Assembly: GCA_946533525.1 (NCBI GenBank)
Contig: CAMNBW010000115.1
Location: 1 to 5,830 of the forward strand
Direction: 5' to 3'
DNA: 5,830 nucleotides
From: an uncultured Lachnospiraceae bacterium
Lineage (GTDB): Bacteria; Bacillota; Clostridia; Lachnospirales; Lachnospiraceae
Shown here: positions 1-5,418 of the stretch, piece by piece
Position numbering within the stretch: the stretch's first letter is position 1
Layout: each line of letters opens with the position of its first letter
Notes under the pieces: generated by a model
The model's input: the letters and a program-made list of their open reading frames with translations, nothing else
Database searches by the model: none
Told to the model about the DNA's origin: nothing
Program-made: the position numbers and the translations under genes

Positions 1-996
1 GAAGCTTTTGAAAATGAAAATTACTGCCGGAAGATGATTTCCAGGCTGGCACTGGGAATGTTGGTGGGAGCCTTGGTGATACAGGCGGCCGCAGTGATAA
101 TAACTTCCGTTATGTATAGGTTTGATTCCCTTACCCTCCTGGATAAGGGTTCGGACGTAATCCTTTCGGCTATCTGTGTGTATTGTGTGGGTATGCCTGT
201 CTCCTATCTGCTGTTAAGGAATATGCGGCATGTGCATCCGCATAAAAATAAGATCTCAGTGGGACAGTTTTTCAAGCTGTTTGCCGTCAGCTATGCACTG
301 GCATATATAAGCAACATTATCGGAACGGTTGTTATTTCTATTTTGACCGCCATCAAGGGCGCTCCCATTGAAAACAACGTCCTCGATGCCGTTATGAATA
401 CGGATATTGTGACCGAGCTGATCTTTATGGTCATTCTGGCGCCCATAGTGGAGGAGCTGATATTCAGAAAGCTTATTATCGACAGGACCCTGATCTTTGG
501 GGACAAGACGGCAATATTCATCTCTGCCCTGGCCTTCGGTCTTTTTCACGGCAATCTGGCACAATTTGTCTACGCTTTTACCCTGGGTATGATATTCGCC
601 TATGTCTATATAAGGACAGGTAACATCCTTATAACCATCGGGCTGCATACAATGATGAATCTCCTGGGCTCCGTGGTCGCTTCGTGGCTGTTGAAGCTCA
701 TTGATTTGGAAAAATTCCTGGAGGTGTATGAGAGCGGCGATATTAACGAGATCGTAATGTTTTTCGGGGATAATGCCATGGGCATGATGGTATTTTCTGT
801 ATATGGAATGGTGATATTCGCAATAATAGTAACAGGTATTATCGTATTCTTCCTGAATTTCAGGCATCTTACGCTCTATGAGGGAGAGATACTGATACCC
901 CGGGAGAGGTTTTTTAAAACTACGCTGGCAAACCCCGGGATGCTGCTCTTTATAGCCTTTTTTATAGTTTTGATTATAATACAGATAGCAAAATAG
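1..996 (+). CDS. CPBP family intramembrane metalloprotease, start possibly outside window
   Basis: A polytopic membrane protein of the CPBP (CAAX protease/bacteriocin-processing, Abi) family, related to eukaryotic Rce1. Counting from the ATG at 34, the three family motifs are present: EExxxR (E140, E141, R145), FxxxH (F168, H172) and HxxxN (H205, N209). These residues form the proposed intramembrane active site. Hydrophobic stretches at roughly 4-24, 38-62, 77-107, 122-139, 155-215, 245-275 and 300-318 suggest eight or so membrane segments. The reading frame stays open from base 1 to the ATG at 34 (the sequence before it reads EAFENENYCRK), and no good ribosome binding site precedes that ATG. 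The first hydrophobic segment follows it at once. I therefore treat the 5' end as unresolved and annotate from the window edge; the minimal version is 34-996 (320 residues). It ends 6 bases before the next gene. Substrate is unknown; family members act in protein processing or bacteriocin self-immunity, and nothing here decides which. Confidence 0.9.
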   Translation, partial: EAFENENYCRKMISRLALGMLVGALVIQAAAVIITSVMYRFDSLTLLDKGSDVILSAICVYCVGMPVSYLLLRNMRHVHPHKNKISVGQFFKLFAVSYALAYISNIIGTVVISILTAIKGAPIENNVLDAVMNTDIVTELIFMVILAPIVEELIFRKLIIDRTLIFGDKTAIFISALAFGLFHGNLAQFVYAFTLGMIFAYVYIRTGNILITIGLHTMMNLLGSVVASWLLKLIDLEKFLEVYESGDINEIVMFFGDNAMGMMVFSVYGMVIFAIIVTGIIVFFLNFRHLTLYEGEILIPRERFFKTTLANPGMLLFIAFFIVLIIIQIAK

Positions 997-998
997 GA
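995..998 (+). promoter_or_regulatory. weak ribosome binding site of the hydrolase gene
   Basis: AGGA overlaps the stop codon of the upstream protease gene and sits only 4 bases before the ATG at 1003. Weak pairing and short spacing suggest that initiation depends on translational coupling to the upstream gene. This is inference from position only. Confidence 0.4.
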
Positions 999-1002
999 CA
1001 TT

Positions 1003-1818
1003 ATGTGGGACAAGGATCAACTGCGGGCTATGCATTGGGACAAGCCCGACGAAAAGATTATAGCAAAGGAAAAAAGCTTTGTCAGGGGAGAGTATGACGC
1101 GGGCGCCTTCAAGCTGCCCTACAGGCTCTTCGTACCCATGGTCAAGGTGAAGGTTCCGATGATAATCTATCTTCACGGTGCGGACGACAGGTGGGACGAC
1201 AACACCTATCATATAACGCACCATGAGAACGCCTGTATCTTTGCTATCGACGAATGGCAGGTACGGCATCCCTGCTATATCCTTGCGCCCCACTGCCCCG
1301 AGAAAAAGTTCTGGGAGCAGGACGATATGAAGCCCGCCTTAAAGGGGCTTTTCGATGAAGTATTGAAAAAATACGGCTTCGCGGACCCGCGAAGGGTGCT
1401 GATCTTCGGAAACAGCATGGGCGGGGTGGGAACCCTCGCTATGGTAAAGGAATATCCCGGCTACTTCAGCCGCGCGCTGTCTATCTGCGGGGCAACTGTC
1501 AATATGGGGCTGGAGGCCTTTGACGATATTCCGCTGTGCCTGGTTCATGCCGAGGACGACAAGATAGTTAAACCCGGAAAATATTATTCCCTGACCGGAC
1601 AGGAGCTTCTGGGCTCCTTTGCCCTTTATGACCAGCTTAAGGCAAACGGGAAGAAGGATATTTATCTGAAAAAATATCCGGCGGGGTCGCTGATGAAGGA
1701 ATTCGATATACATCCCCATTGCTCATGGTATCCTGCCTTGAGGGACGATGAACTCAAGCGGAAATTCTTCGGGAAGGACGGGACCCGTGAAGATAAAAAG
1801 AGTATAACGGAGATTTAG
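1003..1818 (+). CDS. alpha/beta hydrolase, predicted esterase/peptidase (PHB depolymerase/feruloyl esterase-like)
   Basis: A 271-residue alpha/beta-hydrolase with no signal peptide or membrane segment, so probably cytosolic. The oxyanion-hole strand reads YLHGADDRWDDN (H58-G59), matching the LHGxxxRGDDN pattern of the predicted-peptidase group (COG4099-like, near PHB depolymerases and feruloyl esterases). The nucleophile elbow is GNSMGG with Ser138. The acid is most likely Asp186 in HAEDDKIV (family pattern HGxxDxxV). The base is most likely His239 in HCSW, matching the GHxxW context of the family; His237 is nearby and is the alternative. The triad thus appears complete and the enzyme active. 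The start ATG lies 6 bases after the upstream stop, and the stop TAG abuts the hypF ATG with no gap, so it sits in a tight three-gene unit. The true substrate cannot be read from the sequence: an ester (acetylated or feruloylated sugar, short acyl ester) is more likely than a peptide. The C-terminal tail after about residue 255 is charged and probably flexible. Confidence 0.85.
   Translation: MWDKDQLRAMHWDKPDEKIIAKEKSFVRGEYDAGAFKLPYRLFVPMVKVKVPMIIYLHGADDRWDDNTYHITHHENACIFAIDEWQVRHPCYILAPHCPEKKFWEQDDMKPALKGLFDEVLKKYGFADPRRVLIFGNSMGGVGTLAMVKEYPGYFSRALSICGATVNMGLEAFDDIPLCLVHAEDDKIVKPGKYYSLTGQELLGSFALYDQLKANGKKDIYLKKYPAGSLMKEFDIHPHCSWYPALRDDELKRKFFGKDGTREDKKSITEI
1809..1813 (+). promoter_or_regulatory. 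ribosome binding site of hypF
   Basis: GGAGA lies inside the last codons of the hydrolase gene, 5 bases before the hypF ATG at 1819. The spacing is normal and supports the ATG at 1819 as the real start, directly after the TAG at 1816-1818. Confidence 0.7.
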
Positions 1819-4320
1819 ATGATCTTCGAAATAACCGTAAGGGGAGCTGTTCAGGGAGTGGGCTTTCGCCCGTATATCCACGCGCTTGCAGTAAAAATGA
1901 ATATTGAAGGCTGTGTCTGTAACGAGGCGGGAATAGTAAAGATATTTATTCGCGCCACGGAGGAGACTGCGCAAAAATTTACCGAGGCTATAAAGGCTGA
2001 GGTTCCGCCGGGAGCGAGGATAACGTCGATTGACGTAGTTGAACGGGTTGAGCCAGTTGAGCCAGTCGGCTCAGTTGACCGAGTTGAACCAGTTGACCCA
2101 ATTGCGATAACGTCTGTTATTTTAAGCGATGGCCGCTCTCTTTCCGCTGCTTTGGGCGGAAAAAGCGACTTTGAGGGCTTTGAGATCATAGACAGTCCCG
2201 TTAGCCGCGGGGATGACTCTGCTGAGCTCCCGGTGATCCTGCCGGATATAGGCATCTGCGACAGCTGTCTTGAGGAAATGCTGAATCCAGATAATCGAAG
2301 ATATTCCTACTCACTGATAAGCTGTACCTCCTGCGGGCCGCGATACAGCATTATGAAGGCGCTGCCCTACGACAGGGAACGCACGACCATGGACAGCTTT
2401 GAAATGTGCCCGGACTGCAGGGAGGAATACGAGGGCCGTAGGCGGCCTTTAAATGCTGCCCTGCGCCACCACGCCCAGACTATAAGCTGCCGTTTTTGCG
2501 GGCCGCAGTATGTTTTCAAAACGTCAACAGAGGAGAGCTCTCCCGGAGAAGCCCTTGAGCGGGCAATAGCCGCGCTTTCGGCCGGAGAGGTCATAGGCTT
2601 AAAGGGAACGGGGGGATACCAGCTCCTTGCTGACCCCTTTAACGAGGGGGCTGTATCGAGGCTGCGCGAGATCAAGGGGCGTGAACGGAAGCCCTTCGCG
2701 GTGATGTTTTCGAGGGTCGAAGACATCCGCGAATATGCAGAGGTCTCGGCAGAAGAGGAGAGTACTCTGAGGTCACCGGCGCGACCCATCGTGCTTTTGG
2801 AAAAAAGAAGTCATGGGACGCTGACCGTAAAGGATTTTTCCCCGGAGACCGCTTACGACAGCCGGTACGTGGGCGCCTTTCTGCCCTCCATAGGTATTCA
2901 CAGGCTCCTATGCGACGCTCTCGGCCCCCTCATAGTAACCAGCGCAAATGTTTCGGAAGAACCGATCATAATCTCCGATCAAAGGTTCTGTGAAGTCTTT
3001 CTGGATAAAGTTTCGGGAGTCCTGACCCATAGCCGCGAGATATTGTCACCCGCCGACGACTCGGTGGTTTACATTTTAAAAAAGACCCGGAGCCTGCAGT
3101 TTATCCGCAGGGCGAGAGGCTATGCTCCGCTGCCTGTTGCGTCTGAGCCGATGGGGGATAGCAGCGTACTTTCCTTTGGCGCCGACCTCAAGGCAGCCTT
3201 TAGTTTAAGCGATGGAAGCAAAACCGTTATGTCGCAATATTTCGGAGACATGGAAAATTATGAGACTGCCGGGAACTATGAACGCGAGCTAAGCAGGGCT
3301 GAAAACCTTTTCGGCCTCAGGCCCCGCCTCGCGGTATGCGATAAGCACCCTCTGTACATCACCTCCCATAAGGCCGAAAGCTATGCTAAAATACATGAAA
3401 TCCCCTGCCTTAAGGTTCAGCACCACCACGCCCATGCGGCTTCCGTAATGGCCGAGATGGGTTGGAAAAGCGCCATAGGAGTCGTTTTCGACGGAACGGG
3501 CTACGGAGAGGACGGGCAGCTCTGGGGAGGCGAATTTTTGCTCTGCGAGGGAGCAGGCTTTAGCAGGCTGGGACATTTAAAATACCTGACCTTATGCGGC
3601 GGGGACTCGGTATCGGTCGACGCAGGACTTGCGGCCCGGTGCTATCTCGAGGCTGCGGGGCTTAAGGGTGACAATTATTCGGGAAGAGAAGCTGAGCTGG
3701 TAAGAGCCGCTCTTAAAAATAAAATAAATACTATCGAAAGCTCCAGCATGGGGAGACTTTTCGACGCCGTCGCTTTTATCCTTGGGATCAGGCAGAAAAA
3801 TACCTACGAGGGAGAGTGCGCCGCTGCTCTGGAAAATGCCGCGGCTGAATTTATACATTATAGTGAACTGAAATTTGACGTAATCGAAGCATATAAAAGC
3901 GGCCGTTATGCTATAGATGGTGTAAACATAAGTGATAAAAATCTATATAAAATGCCTGAAATGCCCGTATTTACGGGCTCTGACGGAATCATACTGGCGG
4001 ACCAGGTGACCTTGGCGGAGGAGCTCTTGTGTCGACATAATGCAGGAAATAATTCGCATGTTATTCAACATGCCCTGGCTTTTGAATTTCATCTTGCAAT
4101 AATTGACATGGTGAAGAAAATCTGTATAAATATACGAGAGAAGACCGGTGAAGAAAAAATCGCCCTGAGCGGAGGGTGCTTTGTAAACCGGCTCCTTCTT
4201 TCCGGCTGTATTTCGGTACTTGAGGCCGAGGGCTTCGATGTGGCCTGGAACAGGTCGGTGCCCTTAGGCGACGGAGGCTTGAGCCTGGGACAGGCGTATT
4301 TGGGAGAATTGACAGAGTAA
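1819..4320 (+). CDS. hypF: carbamoyltransferase HypF ([NiFe]-hydrogenase maturation)
   Basis: HypF uses carbamoyl phosphate and ATP to make carbamoyl adenylate and passes the carbamoyl group to the C-terminal Cys of HypE, where it becomes the cyanide ligand of the [NiFe]-hydrogenase active site. All domains are visible in order. Acylphosphatase: GAVQGVGFRP at 9-18, with catalytic Arg17 and Asn35. Two zinc fingers: C147, C150, C169, C172, C197, C200, C224, C227. YrdC-like nucleotide-binding domain, about 240-440: KGTGGYQ at 262-268, KxRxxKPFAVM, TSANVSEEP, ADDSVV, RRARGYAPLP. Kae1-like domain, about 450-833: VQHHHAH at 533-539, FDGTGYGEDG, MGRLFDAVA, SGGCFVN at 784-790, and DGG with Asp818. 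At 833 residues it is longer than the roughly 750 usual for the family. Extra length includes a repeat-rich stretch at 74-94 and five extra residues in the second zinc finger (C200 to C224 spans 23 residues, where 18 is canonical). The usual KGxGGFH and REPWR motifs are altered. ATG at 1819 has a good ribosome binding site and gives the standard acylphosphatase N-terminus. No other hyp gene is in the window. Confidence 0.95.
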   Translation: MIFEITVRGAVQGVGFRPYIHALAVKMNIEGCVCNEAGIVKIFIRATEETAQKFTEAIKAEVPPGARITSIDVVERVEPVEPVGSVDRVEPVDPIAITSVILSDGRSLSAALGGKSDFEGFEIIDSPVSRGDDSAELPVILPDIGICDSCLEEMLNPDNRRYSYSLISCTSCGPRYSIMKALPYDRERTTMDSFEMCPDCREEYEGRRRPLNAALRHHAQTISCRFCGPQYVFKTSTEESSPGEALERAIAALSAGEVIGLKGTGGYQLLADPFNEGAVSRLREIKGRERKPFAVMFSRVEDIREYAEVSAEEESTLRSPARPIVLLEKRSHGTLTVKDFSPETAYDSRYVGAFLPSIGIHRLLCDALGPLIVTSANVSEEPIIISDQRFCEVFLDKVSGVLTHSREILSPADDSVVYILKKTRSLQFIRRARGYAPLPVASEPMGDSSVLSFGADLKAAFSLSDGSKTVMSQYFGDMENYETAGNYERELSRAENLFGLRPRLAVCDKHPLYITSHKAESYAKIHEIPCLKVQHHHAHAASVMAEMGWKSAIGVVFDGTGYGEDGQLWGGEFLLCEGAGFSRLGHLKYLTLCGGDSVSVDAGLAARCYLEAAGLKGDNYSGREAELVRAALKNKINTIESSSMGRLFDAVAFILGIRQKNTYEGECAAALENAAAEFIHYSELKFDVIEAYKSGRYAIDGVNISDKNLYKMPEMPVFTGSDGIILADQVTLAEELLCRHNAGNNSHVIQHALAFEFHLAIIDMVKKICINIREKTGEEKIALSGGCFVNRLLLSGCISVLEAEGFDVAWNRSVPLGDGGLSLGQAYLGELTE
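2038..2100 (+). repeat. in-frame tandem tract of seven 9-base units in hypF
   Basis: Seven consecutive 9-base units fit the pattern GTTGAGCCA with variation. The second and third (2047-2055 and 2056-2064) are identical; the fourth (2065-2073) is the most diverged. They encode residues 74-94 as V-E/D/G-P/R/S triplets: VER, VEP, VEP, VGS, VDR, VEP, VDP. The tract sits near the end of the acylphosphatase domain, before the last strand that reads FEGFEI, where related HypF proteins have a short loop. It probably forms an exposed acidic, proline-bearing loop. Low-complexity tandem repeats of this kind can change unit number by slippage without breaking the frame. Confidence 0.85.
2058..2073 (+). 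repeat. small inverted repeat within the hypF tract
   Basis: TGAGCC (2058-2063) and GGCTCA (2068-2073) are perfect inverted repeats around a 4-base loop (AGTC). The fourth, most diverged unit creates the right arm. The stem is short and inside a coding region; there is no T-run, so it is not a terminator. Confidence 0.5.
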
Positions 4321-4401
4321 AGCCAGTGGAGCGCTGCGCAGCTTCTCAGCACAGGCAGGCGCTATGTAGTGGATACAGACGCAGTAATAGCATAAGGAGA
4401 A
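4321..4401 (+). other. 81-base gap between hypF and the MetN-like gene
   Basis: The only intergenic stretch of note. It contains a perfect 10-base palindrome, GCTGCGCAGC (4333-4342), with no following T-run, and a strong Shine-Dalgarno sequence at its end. A TTGACA hexamer at 4309-4314, just inside hypF, has no partner -10 box at a suitable distance. I see no convincing promoter, terminator or riboswitch, so the metN-like gene could be read through from hypF or use a promoter I cannot recognise. Confidence 0.4.
4394..4399 (+). promoter_or_regulatory. ribosome binding site of the MetN-like gene; start-deciding
   Basis: AAGGAG is a strong Shine-Dalgarno sequence but ends only 2 bases before the ATG at 4402. 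The in-frame TTG at 4408 lies 8 bases downstream, an ideal spacing. The protein may therefore begin at TTG 4408, two residues shorter than the ATG version. Confidence 0.65.
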
Positions 4402-5418
4402 ATGAATTTGGAAGAGAATTATCCGGTTTTTGAATTTAAAAAGGTGACAAAGGTGTACGAGGGCGGGCCCCTGGTCAAGGCCCTGGATTCGCTGAGCTTC
4501 AGGGTATATGAGGGCGACACCTTCGGGATCATAGGTGAAAAGGGAGCGGGGAAAAGCACGCTGATAAGGCTGTTTACTCGCATTGAGGAAAGCACCTTCG
4601 GCAGCATACGCTTTCGGGGAAAAAAGCTTTCGGAAATGTCACCGGAGGAGATCAGGGAGCTGAGACGCCGCGCAGCCACGATAATATCCTCCCTGGGGCT
4701 TATGGGACACTGCACGGTCAGGCAAAACCTGGAGCTCGCAGCAAAGCTCTTCAAGGTATCCCCAACGGATGAGGCAAACCTAATTTCGGAGGTCATGGAA
4801 AAATGCGGGATCTCCGCCTTCGAAAACGTTTTAACCCATGAGCTTTCACCGGCTGACAGGGTGCTGACGGCAGTGGCGAGAGCGCTTCTGGGTAAACCCG
4901 AATGCCTTATCTTCGACGAGGCCGATGCACAGCTAAGCGATGATGAAACCGACAGAGTTGCGGAGATCATAAAGAAATTAAAAGAAGAATATTCCCTGAC
5001 CCTGATAATAGCCACAGGAAAAATGCAGATCGTCGAAAGCCTGTGCAATCATGCGATGGTGCTGGAGACCGGACACCTCGTGGAATGCGGCGGAGTCCTG
5101 GATATAATAAAAAGCCCCAGCTCTGCGGCGGCAAAAAAGCTGGTTTATCCGGAAAATACGCCCCTGGAGCAGTACGACAGCCAGGGAAAGCGCTGTGTGC
5201 GCATAGCCTTTGACGGAACCGCCGCAAAGGAACCGGTTATCGCTGCACTGGTGGAGGAAACGGGGGAAAAGGTCAGCATTCTCTGTGCAAATACCAAGAG
5301 CATCGGAGGAGTCGGCTTCGGACAGATGATAGTTGAGCTTCCCGATGATACGATAGGCGCTCAAAAGGTGATAAATTACTTTAAACAAAAAGGCGTGTTT
5401 GTGGAGGTCGTTAAATAA
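4402..5418 (+). CDS. MetN-like ABC transporter ATP-binding protein with degenerate catalytic motifs
   Basis: A 338-residue homologue of MetN, the ATPase of the MetNI(Q) methionine importer. The N-terminal ABC domain (about 8-245) has an intact Walker A, GEKGAGKST (45-53, Lys51), and an intact Walker B, LIFDE (Asp172, Glu173). The C-terminal NIL domain (about 262-338) has the expected FDG, EPVIAAL and GGVGFGQ-like features; in E. coli MetN this domain binds methionine and inhibits transport. Three conserved elements are lost: the Q-loop Gln is Ser96 (IISSLGLM where IFQHFNLL is usual), the LSGGQ signature is LSPAD (148-152), and the H-loop His is Gly206 (ATGKM where ITHEM is usual). The D-loop is also altered (AQLSD). 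The frame is intact with no stop, so it is not an obvious pseudogene. The stop overlaps the next start by one base, tying it to a MetI-like permease. It may be an ATPase-impaired or regulatory subunit, or may pair with another MetN. I withhold the symbol metN because of these changes. Start: ATG 4402 or TTG 4408. Confidence 0.85.
   Translation: MNLEENYPVFEFKKVTKVYEGGPLVKALDSLSFRVYEGDTFGIIGEKGAGKSTLIRLFTRIEESTFGSIRFRGKKLSEMSPEEIRELRRRAATIISSLGLMGHCTVRQNLELAAKLFKVSPTDEANLISEVMEKCGISAFENVLTHELSPADRVLTAVARALLGKPECLIFDEADAQLSDDETDRVAEIIKKLKEEYSLTLIIATGKMQIVESLCNHAMVLETGHLVECGGVLDIIKSPSSAAAKKLVYPENTPLEQYDSQGKRCVRIAFDGTAAKEPVIAALVEETGEKVSILCANTKSIGGVGFGQMIVELPDDTIGAQKVINYFKQKGVFVEVVK
5403..5407 (+). 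promoter_or_regulatory. ribosome binding site of the MetI-like gene
   Basis: GGAGG within the last codons of the MetN-like gene, 10 bases before the ATG at 5418. Together with the one-base stop/start overlap (TAATG) this supports coupled translation of the ATPase and permease. Confidence 0.6.

Larger units (their letters stand above)
2019..2114 (+). repeat. 9-base direct repeat bracketing an extra segment in hypF
   Basis: GATAACGTC occurs at 2019-2027 and again at 2106-2114, exactly 87 bases (29 codons) apart and in the same reading frame; both copies encode Ile-Thr-Ser. The repeat tract at 2038-2100 lies wholly between them. Removing one copy plus the intervening bases would leave an open frame and an acylphosphatase region nearer the normal length. 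This looks like an insertion or slippage scar; chance similarity is not excluded. Confidence 0.55.

Noticed and set aside
256..1293. 345-codon open frame on the - strand
   Set aside because: It lies antisense across the protease and hydrolase genes, both of which show clear family motifs. Its translation is low in hydrophobic order, rich in His, Tyr and Gln, and matches no family I recognise.
2038..2100. CRISPR array
   Set aside because: Units are 9 bases with no spacers and remain in frame within hypF.
4309..4314. TTGACA as a -35 box for the MetN-like gene
   Set aside because: No TATAAT-like hexamer occurs 16-18 bases downstream; the nearest AT-rich candidate, TATGTA at 4363, is 48 bases away.
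4333..4342. Palindrome GCTGCGCAGC as a terminator or operator
   Set aside because: It has no loop and no following T-run, so it is not an intrinsic terminator. A single 10-base palindrome is too little to claim an operator.
4419..5048. 209-codon open frame on the - strand
   Set aside because: It is antisense to the ATPase domain; the Ser-rich composition is typical of a shadow frame, and no motif or start context supports it.
4402..5418. Pseudogene status for the MetN-like gene
   Set aside because: The frame is intact at full length, Walker A, Walker B and the NIL domain are preserved, and the start of the permease is coupled to it. Specific loss of motifs fits altered function as well as decay.
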